Below, piece by piece: positions 36,122-48,714 of a DNA stretch of 64,000 nt. Below the pieces are notes generated by a model. That model was given only the letters and a program-made list of their open reading frames with translations, did not search any database and was not told the DNA's origin. Source of the DNA: Dermanyssus gallinae. Lineage: Eukaryota > Arthropoda > Arachnida > Mesostigmata > Dermanyssidae. A program made the translations under genes and the position numbers. The DNA lies in contig QVRM01004774.1 in assembly GCA_003439945.1 (NCBI GenBank), positions 124,001-188,000 on the forward strand, in the 5' to 3' direction. Position 1 is the first letter of the stretch. The number at the start of each line of letters is the position of its first letter.

Positions 36122-36229
36122 TATATTTTTTTTGAGAGGGTGGATGCAAAAAGGCACTTCTGCTAGCTAGATTAAATGACTTTATGTACGTAATACGGCC
36201 AGGTGCAGCAGGGTTCAATTCAGCGGCGA

Positions 36230-36317
36230 TGGCGGGTATGTTTTGTTGTTGTTCTCGGTCTCGTTGATGCGTATTGTTGTTGTTTGTGATATTGTTCTTG
36301 TCCTATTTGTTGTTGTT

Positions 36318-36349
<32 letters not shown>

Positions 36350-38590
36350 TGCTGCTGCTGTAATAGTCCAACCGTTGCTATTGCAACAGAACCTGAGAAC
36401 GAGTTGATCTTTTTGTACGGCACGAAGGGGCTTGTTACGCGCGCACGCACACGGCCACGGATAAACGGCCGCGCTCATCCATTCATGTCTATCTTTCTCT
36501 CTTTATCACATCTTCGTACTTCGCACTCAACCATCACAAACTCGCTCGCCCTCAGACGGCGGTTCGGTTCTTCCGCATAGACATACACAGCAAGAGTGGG
36601 CAAGACGGAGAGGAGAGAGACCGTGGCAACTATCACCCACCGCCACGGGTCGTACTGCGGATACTCACTGCTGGTCGGACTGCTCAGAGCGCGGGGAGTT
36701 CCACGTCATCGTGTATGTACTTACTTTCATTCGACGGCGTCCATGATCTCCGTGGTTTCATCTTCTTTTCTATTTTTTTGTGTCTGAGTTGCTGCCGCTA
36801 CTGCTGCTGCTGCTGTGGGGTTTTTGATGCGGTTGCTTTCTGGTTAGTTTTTCAGTTTCACCGTGTCGTTTCTGTTTGCCCCTTTTCGGTTTCATTCTTT
36901 TCCGCTGTTTTCCGTCTGTTCCGCTCTTCTCAGGTCGGCTCCATCGGTGGGAGCATCAATTTGTTGTTGTTCTTCTACGTCGTCGTCGTGTTCGTCTGGT
37001 CTTCTTTTTCTTCTTCGCGTTCTTCTGCTGCTTTTCTTCTACTTTTAGTAGGCTCATCGCAATGAAAACAAACTGAGTAGTTGTGGTAGTAGTGGTCTAG
37101 TAGTAGTAGTAGTAGTTGTTGTTGTTGTTGTTGTGGTAGAAGTAGTGTCAGAGAAGTAGCAACCCAGTAACTAACGAAGCTTGCTTATTTTGACCATCGC
37201 CGCGGGTCTTCTTCGCTCGGCATTACTTGGTTGGGGTGGGCGGGGGGCGGGGGGGATCATCTCGATGGAACCAGCAGTATCTTCATCATCAGCAGCAGCA
37301 ACAGTGGCAGCAACCGAAGCAGCAACAGCATCAGCGTCACCACTAGCACCCCCGATCTACATCACCCCATCACCATGATGCTGATGATGATGATGATTGT
37401 GATCATCATCATCATCACCATCATCATCATCGTCCTCATCTTTATAATCATCATTTCACCACCACGACGACTACAGCCACCACAATGACAACAATCACAA
37501 CAACAACAACAACAATGACAGCAGCTCTTACCGCAGCTCCTGCAAGGGTGGAAATTGGTTCTGTCGTCCCTTCCCGCCCCTCTCTCTTACTCGCTCACTC
37601 TCTCACGCACTTTATTTATTTGTCACCTTTATTTTTTTTGTTGATGCTGTTGAACGTGCAGTTCAGTCGCCCGTTCCTAATTCCATCTCGCTTCCCTTTC
37701 TTCCTCTCTCTCTCTCTCCCCTTTCTCGCTAGATTATCGCACTCATTTCGCCTTAAGTGCCCCCTCATTCTCACACACATTTTGAGGACACGCTTAGGTT
37801 CAGGACAAGGAGCACCGTGAGATAGACGAAGTGGACGGTGCGTTTCCGCGGATCGTCTGGCTGATTTACTGGTTGACTGGCTGGAAGCTTGTTGAGCGGG
37901 CCTACTTTGGACCTAAGTCGGACACCCACGTCCGGTAACGTGTAACGATGTTCGAGCTGTCGCGAGTCAACGAACGAGCGAGCGACGACCCACGCTACCG
38001 ACTTCACTCTTCATTTCAGGGGTTCACATGACTGTTTTTCTTTGGTGGTGGATTTGGCCAGCCTTATGGCCAGATCTGTGTGCGCGTCTGTGTCAAGAAG
38101 AAGTCGACCCACCTGGCTTAGCATGCGCCGGCCGGTCCCGCCGTACCGACGGGTACGCGGGAGCGAGCGAAAGCGTTTTCGCCGCAAACATGTGTTCGCA
38201 ACACCTATGTGCGCACGCCTAGGCCTGTTCGATTCGAAACCAATAAACTCGGAGAAGAGACGCTGTATCGAACACCGCGAAGCAGTGCAACAACGCCATG
38301 CACGCAAGAGCGTGTATGAAAACGTCTAAGACAGAGAGAGACAACACAGAGGCTTCGAAGGTGGCCTCGCTTGGCTGTCCATTTCCCTGCTTGTGTGAAA
38401 ACGTGTGTGCCTCGGCAAAGATCGCAGAAGTGTACTGTTGACTTTGGCTGGCTGGGGTTGAAACACTGCTTAGCAGACAGACCGAGACAGCGAGACATAG
38501 AGATCCGTAAATGTGTGTGCATAAGCAATGTATGATGACTAAGTGCAAAATGGATCCGGAAACGGTGGAACATGTGCTTCTGGAGCGCAA
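36230..38590. other. GC-richer intronic region with trinucleotide and CT tracts
   Basis: GTT/GCT repeats (36240-36362; the minus strand would read poly-Gln with mixed CAA and CAG), (AGT)n at 37099-37115, G-rich 37228-37256, CAT/GAT 37360-37455, (ACA)n 37495-37515 and CT-rich 37560-37730. The plus frame 38042-38329 is Arg-rich and unassigned. No convincing exon was seen, and the region lies within the interval of the M13-like gene. Confidence 0.4.
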
Positions 38591-38663
38591 CATCGATTTA
38601 CTGTGTGATCACAGTATGTTTATAAGTCAGTAACAACTGAGGAAAAGACGAGGAAAATACTAC

Positions 38664-38947
38664 GTTGATAATACGATTCGAACGACGCAGAGTATCCTAA
38701 CAACCTGCGCAAACGAAACCCAAATGATTTGGCCGTTAGGTCGAGAGGATAGGGATTTGGATATAGAAGTTCAGAAGTCAGGATTTTCATTTCTTTTTCT
38801 ACAAACACTAGTATCAATAATACGAATAGCAATGTTGGAAATAGTCCAATTGGGTTAGTCAGAAAGTTCTGCCCACTTTTTAGGGCAAATTCGGAAGCGA
38901 TTTCCATACATGCCGTTGTACTTGAGTCAACCGCATATACACTGTCG
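38664..38947 (-). CDS. Internal exon of the M13-like gene (middle of N-terminal domain)
   Basis: The exon has 94 full codons, one leading base and one trailing base, and ends at TATCAAC|GTAGTA. The acceptor is at 38947 (AAAAG|CGACAG) or six bases later; the phase is the same either way. An in-frame stop just upstream excludes a longer exon. The stretch ILVFVEKEMKILTSELL, followed by a proline-rich turn and then RLRRLLGYSASFESYYQ, follows the M13 pattern 'vvv....Yl..l..ll....p..l..yl..r.v.....ls..f...y..'. The single leading base fits the two-base end of the 52.1 kb exon. The trailing C joins the GT that opens the 30.3 kb exon to make Arg, giving R-x-x-x-C as in M13 proteins. A hydrophobic run near the middle (about residues 34-48) could be mistaken for a membrane helix. 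Confidence 0.6.
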
Positions 38948-39699
38948 CTTTTCATAATTTCCATTCAACCTTGACGCTTAAAAACAGAGTAACTTGCGGC
39001 AGTTCCTCACAGTACCCTCACACTGTACGTGGTCGAGCGTTATGATGCACCTACAATTGTGCATTTTGAGACGCCTTTCGACGAAGGCCTACTTCAAGCG
39101 ATCGAGCAACTGGCAGTGCTTTTTCACTGTTAATCGTTTCGTCGCTCTGCAGAACCTCATTGCGCACCAAGCATTTTCAGTCCTATCGCGCACACAGCAA
39201 TATTCTTTACAGCGTGAGAGCCTGTTTTCACAACGATGTTGGGCCTTGTGTTTTGTTTCGACCATTATTGTACGAGTTACGACGTCGTAGATGATCCACT
39301 TCTCATTGGCGGTATAAAGATTTTTTAAAACAAGTCATACCCGTCCTCCGTAGACCCGCCACCCTCGGTTCATCGGCTGGCCTCGCCTTCACGCAGGCCA
39401 AGCTAAGCGAATAATCAAGACTCACCAGCACACTAGGTTATTCCACCTCGCAATCAAGAGCACGAGATCATTTAAACCCCAACCCTTTACCGCACGCCTA
39501 CTCAAGAAGATGCTTAAACAATTGCTCGTCACAGCCGCGGTTAAAACGGACGGCACCTATCTAAGGTAGAAGCTCTCGGCATACAATGTGGAAATAACCT
39601 CAGGACAATACCGAGCACATTGCAACTGGAATCCCTGCTGATACCGACGTGTAACAGTTTGTTAGAGGCACACATGCTTATATGCAAATGGTTTCTTCG

Positions 39700-40440
39700 G
39701 AACTTTTTTAAGGGTATATATATACTAAGATTTTTTTTTGAGCAAAAAGAAATGTCTTCGATTCTATTACGAGTGAAATCATTTAAATATATTCAATTAA
39801 CGGTCCTCGCTAGCTATACACTGTACCCATCTTTAGAGGCAAACAAATCACCTACCAATTTCTGGACGTTTTCGTACAAAGAAAATGTCTGCTTAGGCAG
39901 AGCGTGACCTCGCGATCGAAAGAGGTGGTAATCAGATGGAGTCAAGTCTGGCGAACTAGCGGGGTAGGAAAGGGTTTCCAATTACAATGCGTTATAAGTT
40001 TTTCACGCACTCCGCTTTGTGTGATGACGCGTTGTCGTAGAGCAAAATCAAATTGTTGTGCCATCTTGTTGTATTCTGGTCTTTTGTCACACAATGCCGA
40101 GTTGACTATAGCGACCAGCATCGACGGTTTCACCAAACTTTAGCAGCTTATAATAGACAACACCTTTTGATCCCACCAAACACAGAGCACTGTCTTCTCC
40201 GCTTTGGACTCACATGACGCTGCTGCGCCAGAATCTAGCCATGACTTTTGACGCTTGGAACTTTTCATTTTTACTTACGACCCGATGCAAGAATGACTTC
40301 TGTTCGAACCTTGCGAGTTTTTTTTCAAACTTTTACAATTGCTTTGTCAGTTCTGTTGCTGCATTTCATTCACTTCATGCGGGACCCACTCTGAGGGTGC
40401 GTCGTCGTTCAGTTCGCAATTGCCACTGTTGAATTTTTCA
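39700..40440 (-). mobile_element. Mariner transposase relic inside the largest M13 intron region
   Basis: Minus-strand reading gives, in order and across frames, GWVPHEVNEMQ, LHRVVSKNEKF (the first catalytic Asp is Asn), GVVYYKLLKFGETVDAGRYS, DKRPEYNKMAQQFDF, KLITHCNWKPFPTPL, SPDLTPSDYHLFRSRGHALP and LFASKD. These are hallmarks of a D,D34D mariner distinct from the 34.8 kb copy. Several stops and frameshifts separate the blocks. It lies between the 52.1 kb and 38.7 kb exons of the M13-like gene. The inverted termini were not located. Confidence 0.8.
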
Positions 40441-40444
40441 AACC

Positions 40445-41832
40445 ACCCAAGACGATATGATCTAGAATTAAACATTTTTTTAATTCTAGACCATATTCCG
40501 TCCCCCACGGGCATGTACACACCGAGTATTTAAGTTAAGTTGCTGGGTAGTTAAGCAAGTTTAATAGCAACATTTGTTTGGTATTCCTTATTATCCACAC
40601 TTACTGTATCCAACTAATTGATGCTCATTGCAGGTAGCAGGACCTGAGGTTGCGTAAACTCTCCGGCTTCAACCAACTAACGTCCGCTAACTGTGCTTAC
40701 CAGCGTTTTAACTGATTTCCGTTTCATCTCGTGCGTAAACAACTGCTCGTGAGTAATCGACTTTAAAAAGTAAAAGGCCAAACAGACAAAAATATAGATA
40801 AAGCGATGAAAACTTAAGTTTTCTTACTCTCTGTCACACAGAGCAAAACGGTTCAACAAGTCATTGCTCTGCATTTATAAGGTCGTACGTTTATAGCTAA
40901 TACCGGCGCGTAACCGTTGCTATTTGGCCATTATCTCTAAACTCGTCCACACGACCTGTAGGAAAAGGCTCCCAAATGCAGGCTTATATTTGCCCTCGTA
41001 TTGTGTTGTAGAGAGAATTTAGAACTACATAATGCCAGAAACCACATTTTCTGTCAATCACCAGCTTTGTCCCGATATCCGTTATAGTATGTAGAGACAA
41101 CGTGGGATCGTTTCCACGTGGCGTTGAATGCTACCGCATAAAAACGAAACAATGTGACTGTCATTTATTGAACGTTATAGAACAGCGGAAGCACCAGTAA
41201 CTGAAACAGAACCACAATACCAACAGGAACAAAACTATAAATCGTAACAACAAGAGCAAAAAGGAAAACATGAGCTACTAAGAAAAGCAAATCAGTACGA
41301 CGCATTGGTCTAGTCTGCAATATACTAATAGCAACATCAAGTTTATTAATTAAAACGTACGCCAGTGCCTAGCTATTATCTTCTCTAAGTTCAATAAATT
41401 CATCAAAAATATTTCAAAAGGATTGAAGGTGAATACCAAATGAATATCTGATCCAGTACAAGTAATGCTAGTTCTACCCGTCAAGTAGAAACGCATTTAC
41501 GTTGAAGTCTCTTCACAACGTGCGGTCCAAGGCTTTGAAGCACTACCATACATGGAAATGAAAATCGATTTGATAAGGCACGTAACTAGAAATTTGAATG
41601 ATTTACTCGAGTACCGTAAGCCTGCAAAGCATGCGTGTCAAGGAGTTGTATTATCAGGTAGATGCCAAAAAAGTCGACTCAATTAGTTGCAACAAATTGC
41701 ATTATAAAGGAACCCTTATCTTGTTGAAACAGAAGAAATAAGAATCTACGCCTACCTGTGTATGCAAATAGGAAACGTTGTTGAGTCAAATGCGGATAAT
41801 ATGATAGTTAGCTTATATATATATATATACTC

Positions 41833-41875
<43 letters not shown>

Positions 41876-42770
41876 CTCTTTTCAAATCTGCATCCATGCA
41901 CGTGTTATCTAACGGGATAGGCTGTCACTTACCAGTGAGCCGCATTAGTAAGGAAAATATAGTTAATTAAGATTTTCAAAGTATCATATTGTGTCATCTG
42001 CATAAACTAACTACTTCTTCTACTACTACTACTACTACGATAGAGCACTCTTGTTTAATATATTTTGAGGCTGAGATCTATTCAGTCATCAATACACCGT
42101 ATTGCATAATTTTTTTTACTAACAGCGATAAGAGATTATGGAAATAGGCATGATGTACGGTTAGTTAACATTTTGGAACCTCAGAAACTCAGTTGCTACG
42201 AAGACCAGTCGCACTTCACCATATCGTTCATTGCATTGTTACTAACATACTATTGAATACCCTTTATAGGACGATGGTGGTGTGTGATTGTAAAGCAACC
42301 ACCCAAAGGCTAACAGACTCTATCGTATTGTGCAATATTGCTGCAGAGATACAAACACTTTGACCGTAGGGAAGATCGTCCGTAGTATGCGATCGTATTC
42401 TATAGCGTTTGTAAAGTTACTTCCAAGCTATACAAGGACCCGTATTCGTACATACTGTACTGTTAACTGTATTTGATGCGGCAGTGCAGTAGACTTGCCA
42501 TAGCTAATCAAGGCCACAGCAACCGCGCACGGAAGTCTATTTTTTCCTAAATTTGTGTCATTGCAGGAAGCCGAGCACGATGTCGTGCAGGATAGGTCAC
42601 AGGGACTCTAAACTGCAATTTGCAAATGCGCAAGTCAATGAAACGAGACACGTAAATCACACAATCACTGTCACTGTCTTTCTGCTGTGCGTTTGTTGTC
42701 GAGAGCATTCTTGAAAATGCGCAAGCCCTCCTTTCCCAAGACCTCTTGACTCTGACAAGTCGCTATTTCT
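40445..42770. other. Intronic DNA without recognised coding
   Basis: Contains a small inverted repeat at 40456-40496 (TCTAGAATTAAA / TTTAATTCTAGA), similar to the 3' part of the 46.8 kb SINE, and its flank GTCCCCCACGGGC resembles 13236-13250. Otherwise it has only (TA)n and (CTA)n tracts. Confidence 0.5.
41815..41874. repeat. (TA)n microsatellite
   Basis: Two TA runs separated by CTCG. Confidence 0.97.
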
Positions 42771-42778
42771 ATTTAAGG

Positions 42779-43390
42779 CTAATAGGCGTATCCAGCAGCC
42801 ACGTCTGCCAATTGCCGTGTGTGTTCAGGTTTATCCGGACAGCTTACGCCGCCTCTACTGCAAAGGTGCCTCAGGTCGCCAGTCTGTCGGAGCGGACTCG
42901 TGAAGGCGTTCGTTGATGCCGTCGTGTGCAAAGAACGAGAAAAGGTACGGAAAAGAGCGGGAGCAGGCGATGAAAACGAGGGAGATGTGCCCAGTCTGTG
43001 CTTGTGTTGAGCGCTGACTCGATCATCAGACCTCCGTGGGGCGTCGCGGAGTATTACTCCACTCGATGGAGACAAGCACGCGTCAGTGCAAATTAGAGTA
43101 ATGGTAGCAACGAAGCCGGGAAGAACGTTTTCCCCGGCCGGGAACCCCAAACGTCAGACGGGCTCGAAAGGCTATCCGAGCGTCCGACTGATGACGCACG
43201 CGTTCGATAGCAGCAGCCGTTGGCGCAGCCATGGCCCTACAGAATGCGCTGCTGTACAACAAAAAGAGACAATCAATCCCCTTGTGGGGCCTTCGTCACA
43301 GCATGGCTCTCGAGGCGTCTCCTTTGAAGGCCTGTTTACCGAATTACAATACAAATTCGAAACGCCTTTGCGAGCGGTGTAGGCCTACTC
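42779..43390. other. GC-rich open segment, unassigned
   Basis: A 123-codon minus frame (43150-42779) and plus frames at 42819-43010 and 43086-43382 are open together. None has recognisable domains. The minus frame ends ADVAAGYAY-stop. It lies in the intron between the 52.1 and 38.7 kb exons. It may be an old transposon fragment or a nested gene. Confidence 0.2.
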
Positions 43391-43587
43391 GAATGAAGTC
43401 TCACTGCTGTGTGTCACGCCATACACGTATGCAACATATTATGGGCCGTTGTTTAATTTTTGGCCAGTTATTTAATATTCGTTTTTGCCAGTTATTTAAT
43501 ATTTGTTTTTGCCAGTTATACTAATAGCAAAGCCTGGCTTGACAAGCTTTTAAGCCCACGGATTGCGAACTACACCTGGTTATATAA

Positions 43588-43836
43588 TGGGTGGCATGGT
43601 CTAGCAGACTAGTGCGCTAGTTGCAACCTACTGACCTAGGTGTCGGCGGTTCGAGTTCTGTTGTTGATCAAAATTTCTTGGAGAGATGCTTATTGAGAAT
43701 AGCTAATAAGCCAAACGTTGAAGGACAGCGTCTATGCTACTGCCGCAAGAGTTGTTGGAGAATATTCCTAGATGCCATCATTTCAACATGACCGCTTATG
43801 CTGCCGCTCTAAGCTCCCCTAGTATAAAAAGATGAC
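43588..43836 (+). mobile_element. tRNA-derived SINE, family A, copy 1
   Basis: The head GGCATGGTCTAGCAGACTAGT, the B box GGTTCGAGTTC and the body GAGATGCTTATTGAGAATAG align with the 46.8 kb copy. The 3' end near AGTATAAAAAGATGA is like that of the 55.6 kb copy. Target duplications were not recognised. Confidence 0.72.
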
Positions 43837-44420
43837 GTGTGCACTTGGGTATGCATGTCAAACGAATATTAAATGCATCCATATGCATTGATGACATACG
43901 TTTGGAACAGTCGGAACTGAATCCATTGTATTTTTTTTTTAATTTTTTAATTTTTTTAGCACGACGCCAGAAAGCACAAACATTCCTTAGTACCCTACTA
44001 TAATCAAGTACGTACTTCTGCTAATTAGCAATTTAATAGTTCATTACTATGGTGGTCGAGAAGGTAATCATCCGCGATTAGACTCTAGCGTTAATATTTA
44101 CTGACATGTCCACTAGACAGTCAGATACAATAGTTAATATTTTATAGCTCATGTGTATATGCTTCATCTAAAGTTAACACATTATTTACATGCCTACCAT
44201 ACGTTTAATCATACGTACACGTATATATGTATTTGTAGCCATATTGCAGCAAGTACCCTTGTATTAAAAATATCGTGGTCATAACGAGTGAATAAATGAT
44301 GAATATTTAACCAAGAAAATCAGCAGGTTTGAAAGCTTCATAAGGTGGAGAGAGGTATACATATATAAGTACTTTGGGTGGTCATTATTTATAATACTTG
44401 GATCATCTGGAATAAAAAGA

Positions 44421-44422
<2 letters not shown>

Positions 44423-44480
<58 letters not shown>
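44423..44480. repeat. (TA)n microsatellite
   Basis: An uninterrupted TA run of about 57 bp in otherwise featureless intronic DNA. Confidence 0.97.
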
Positions 44481-44499
44481 TGCCTACTCCTGGTATTTT

Positions 44500-46740
44500 T
44501 CATACAACGGCTCAATCAAAATATTCGTTAGATCAATTTCTTGTTTAGCCTAGTAATTAAAAAATAATTATAAGGACTGCATTTGTATTCTAACTCACAT
44601 CAGTAGCTTTGATAAATGTTGCATGGCGCCGAAATCGAGTCTGCGGCTGTTGGTTGAGGGTTGCCCGTCATCCTGTTGTTTGAGCCTCTGACATTCTTTT
44701 TCTAATTAAGTCTTCGACTATATCTTGAGGCCGAGCAACTGTTAGGTAAATAAAAACAATAACATACAATCATAACGTAACAAAAAAAATCTATAACGAT
44801 GATTTTCTAGGCCAACATACATTCCTTTTAAGCATTCGTTTATTACTACTAAGATATCGTTCAGTTAGCAATAGTTGTTAATATCTCGATTATCTGAAGT
44901 AATGTCGCACTCGCTAATCGGCCAAGGTACACGCTAGTTCAGAGGAATTTCCAGTGAAAAATTAGAACGTCTTTAAGCCACTTAAATTATGTCAACCAAA
45001 ACCAAAGCCTGAGAAGGGAGAAGCCTGTTGTGGGTGCAGTAAGTCGGCGGATAATTATAAATCACTTCCGCAGCGTTTTGCCGAGCTTTTCGCTCTCTTC
45101 TCGCGGCTTTCACGTTTCGCGATCTTTCCTAAAGATAAATCATAATAAATAGTCCACTGGCTCTGTTATTTTAAAGATAAGCAACGCTGTGATGACTTGT
45201 ATTTTTTTATTTTTGCACCATCTCCTCGCGTTTGTTACTGCAACTTCTCACTTTAGGTTACTTCGTGCACTCACCGTGCTCTGAAGGAACCTTTTGTCTT
45301 ATATGGCATTGTGGAACCCGGTCTTTAATTAGACCTATTATTATTATTATTACGCTGAAACAGTAACAGTTTCTCTTATTTCAGAGCACTACGAAATACG
45401 CATTTGTACTCCATGTCTTATAGACATGCCTGAATAATTTAGTAAAATCGCATATTTAGTTTACCTAAAAATGATTGAATCGATTCAGACCTTCAGGTAA
45501 ACATGTCATAATAAAGTTTAAAATATTTTGAGTTATTATATTAACAAGTACAGCCAAGTCCCCAGAGGTATGACGAGAAAATACAAGGTGTATATTTGGT
45601 GCTTAGCGATAGTGCAAAATCGTCGGACAGCTTATAAAGGTTTCCTTTCTTTGTTTATTTTCAATAGATCGCGGCATTGACAAAACTATTGTTAAAAGGA
45701 ATTATTGCTTGTGATACATTCGTATATGGTATATATATATATATATATATATACCATAATTTATTTCATTGAATTGAGTGTTCAATTAAACCGCGTTGTC
45801 TACTACACCAACAAGAGTGATAATGGAGTGAGCGCCATGTAAGAGCCGGTCAATAAACTGCCTAGCATCTAACGCTATTGCTGCCAGCAATACCGACAAA
45901 CGAACGGACTATAGTATTTTTTGTGAAGCTCAGTACTCAAGAACTCTAAGTGATTGTAGCCGCGTACGAAGCACCTTGCGTATGCATGGCGATTATAGCA
46001 AGCGACCTTGGTACGCGATTTCTTCAGTGGATTTGTATGTTCTTTCACAATAGGCACTCTAACGAAAGTAAATATGCGTATCTGTTTTTCGCTCTACTTG
46101 AAAGATACAAGACTATAGATATATATATAATTAGCAGAAACTACTCCAAAAAATGAATACTCCCCGGAGTCAGTTGATTTCACACTCTGTTGAGGTCATA
46201 AAATAATGAAAAAAAATGGAAGAACATTAACCATGACGAACAGTCACGTCGCAGACATTCCCACGTCCCCGTAGAGTGAAGCTGAGGTTGACCAAGCAGC
46301 TTTCTCGGCGTGTGCAGTGAATACGATTTTCATATTCCGATGAACTCGAAGCCCAAAAATACGCGAAAGAGTTTACAAACTTCAGCAATTGGCCACCGCC
46401 ATGTATCACATCAGCAGCGGCCAAACGTCCTCCACATCATATGCTTGTTTTTTTCGGCAAATATTTTTGTCCCTTTAATCGTAGAGAAACCCCCACCATA
46501 GATGTAATGCACTTGATGATCCCAGGTTGCAACTACCAAGACATTTTTGTAAAATAAATCGGCTCACAATAAAGTAAAGGAGCCGCAGTTAAACTGTTCA
46601 CATTAGGGCGGCGAGGGGTAACTGACAGTTTGCCTCGCCTCTAACAAGCCATTGCTGCCTTCAACCAGTAAGGTGTCTTGGGTGAATAAAGCGTGTCTAC
46701 AAATGCCCTCCAGACTTTGCCGCAGCTCGCGCTTAATCTC
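44500..46740. other. Intronic DNA, one doubtful open segment
   Basis: AT-rich. The minus segment 46429-46232 has possible splice borders and an open frame (QLLKFVNSFAYFWASS...), but its phase does not fit between the 52.1 and 38.7 kb exons, which already join in phase. It is not accepted as an exon. Confidence 0.4.
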
Positions 46741-46756
46741 TAATTAGAGTACATTG

Positions 46757-47058
46757 TTGGCGTGGTCTAGGGGACTAGTGCGCTAGTCATGGTTGTCATC
46801 TACCGGGGTGTCGCCGGTTCGATCTCTGTTGTCGGTCGAATTCTCTTCGAGCGATGCTCATTGAGATTAGATGATAAACCATACCGATGAAACTCAGCGG
46901 CCATGCTGCCACAAGGTCTGTTGGGGAAACCCTAAATATCTAAACATGTCCGGCACTCGGTGCATTGAAGATATACCTCAGGTGAAGTGCCAAGCCCGTT
47001 GGCGACGGAGGATAGTCTAGAATTAATAACAACCTCCCTAAAAAATGTTTTTAATTCT
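46757..47058 (+). mobile_element. tRNA-derived SINE, family A, copy 2 (full length)
   Basis: A tRNA-like head (A box TGGTCTAGGGG, B box GGTTCGATCTC) and a body with GAGCGATGCTCATTGAGAT identify the family. An exact 11-bp duplication AGAGTACATTG at 46746-46756 and 47059-47069 marks both ends, which gives an element length of 302 bp. The 3' part contains complementary TCTAGAATTAA and TTTTTAATTCTAG. Confidence 0.82.
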
Positions 47059-47216
47059 AGAGTACATTGGTACTGACTAGACGATTGCGTCGGAGGTTAT
47101 ACTGCGGTCACGACAAAACACTTCTCGAAGGGATTCCTGCTTGGGATTAATTACTATCGGTTTATCGATCTCCTAGCTCAGGTCCGCAGTCAAACACTTT
47201 ACGTTTAAATTGCGTC

Positions 47217-47218
<2 letters not shown>

Positions 47219-47279
<61 letters not shown>
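47219..47279. repeat. (TA)n followed by (GA)n
   Basis: Forty bases of TA then twenty of GA. Further GA-rich DNA lies at 47369-47440. Confidence 0.97.
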
Positions 47280-48204
47280 CTGCGTACCTCGCTGCTTCCC
47301 CTTAGTTCTTGACGCCGACATATGTGAGCGCATTTTCAGCGGTTCATCTGAGACCAAAACCTCTGCTAGAGAGAGAGAAAGCGAGCTCTAAGAGAAGAGT
47401 GTATCAAAGGGAGAGATAGAGAGAGAGAGGGAGCTTTAGAAAACTGTCGGATTCTTTTGAGCGAAGGGGCACTGTCTCCACCCGGGTTGCTGCTGCTGCC
47501 GAGTTGCGTGGGGCTGTTTCCAAAATAGCCGCCGGGCTAATCTAGTTCGATCCCTCCCTCCCTCCCTCCGTTCGTCATTCATTCATTTATTCACTCACCC
47601 AGTATGAGCCGATCTGGTCGCCACTAACTAATCGCGCTGCGTTCGATGTCCGAAATTAATTATGTTCGTAATTAGGAATTACGTCTTATCGTAGCGACAA
47701 TACAAAAATCAAAGCTGTAACCTTGTCGGCCGCTTTCTCCGTTCGTCTTTTTCTGCAGAGCGTATTTCTACACAAGTGCGTGCTTGTGTAGAACTGGACG
47801 AGCAACAATACAACACACACACACACACAACGGCAACCATAATTAAAACCAGTTAAACACTTTACGTGTTTATATTACCGTGTGATAAACTACACAAAGA
47901 AGCAGTACTTAACAAACACCATTGCATATATTGCATTTGTTGCATTAGATAATAATTAAAGCTGATGGTAAGATAATAGCCGTAGCTACGCTCGGCCAAC
48001 TGAGACCGTCGGCGACTTTCACGTCTAGACCGTATAGCATTGTAATTTATATATATCATTATAAATAATTTCAACAAATCGGTTTTTGGTAATAGTCAAT
48101 GTTATATGTCCAAACGCATATCAATAGCTAATTTCCTTTCATAGTTCACTTCATAACTAATTCCATGAATCCAAAATTAGAAAATTCGACAGAAGGAAAT
48201 TTGC

Positions 48205-48697
48205 GCCGGTGAGACCTTTAAGCTCTGCGAAGGGAACTGCACCAATGGGCATGCCGCAGATGTCGATTCTTGTACCTAAGGTGAGGTCAGGCGTCAGGGT
48301 CTGCTACACCGTAGCGGCCTCACTCGTGGATTTGATGATTCTAGTACGTGTCTACAAAGGGGCACATTCTAACTTACGGAGTTACTACTCGATGGGGCGC
48401 TACGTACACAGCGACCATAGACAAGCTCAGGCTCGTTCAGAATGTTGCCATTAGAGCTACATTTGGTGTCGCGCGGGGGTGAAGCTGTGGGACACTAGGG
48501 TCGGGCTTTTCGGGCAGCTTGATCAGGTGACACGTTTTTAGCTAGCGGTGCTAATCTATAAAGTGTAAAACAATAAAACTCCTTTGAATTGTGCTGTTGA
48601 CCTCGGCTTAAATTCAGTGCGGTCGCAGCGCTACAAGGGCCAACTCAGGATGCCCGAGTTCAGACTCACCCTTTTTCTTAAATGCTTATTGGGTTAC
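48205..48697 (+). mobile_element. LINE 3' end with microsatellite tail
   Basis: The plus strand reads DKLRLVQNVAIRATFGVARG then KLWDTRVGLFGQLDQVTRF, a stop, LAVLIYKV, and LNSVRSQRYKGQLRMPEFRL. This matches the carboxyl terminus of CR1/Jockey-type ORF2 ('l..lQ..aiR.i.g......l....gil...~R....~~~.~K.l......~R....l..p..rt'). The sequence runs into a (TA)n tract at 48698-48716, which may represent the element's repeat tail and is the landing site of the MITE that follows. Confidence 0.55.
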
Positions 48698-48714
48698 ATA
48701 TATATATATATATA

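Noticed and set aside
36220..36450. Poly-Gln frame (minus)
   Set aside because: It translates a TTG/TGC repeat of the kind that recurs in non-coding parts of the window; no flanking domain.
43588..43660. tRNA gene
   Set aside because: A and B boxes are present but the acceptor and anticodon stems do not pair, and the sequence continues as a repeated SINE.
46232..46429. Extra M13-like exon
   Set aside because: Its phases conflict with the in-phase join of the 52.1 and 38.7 kb exons and similarity is vague.
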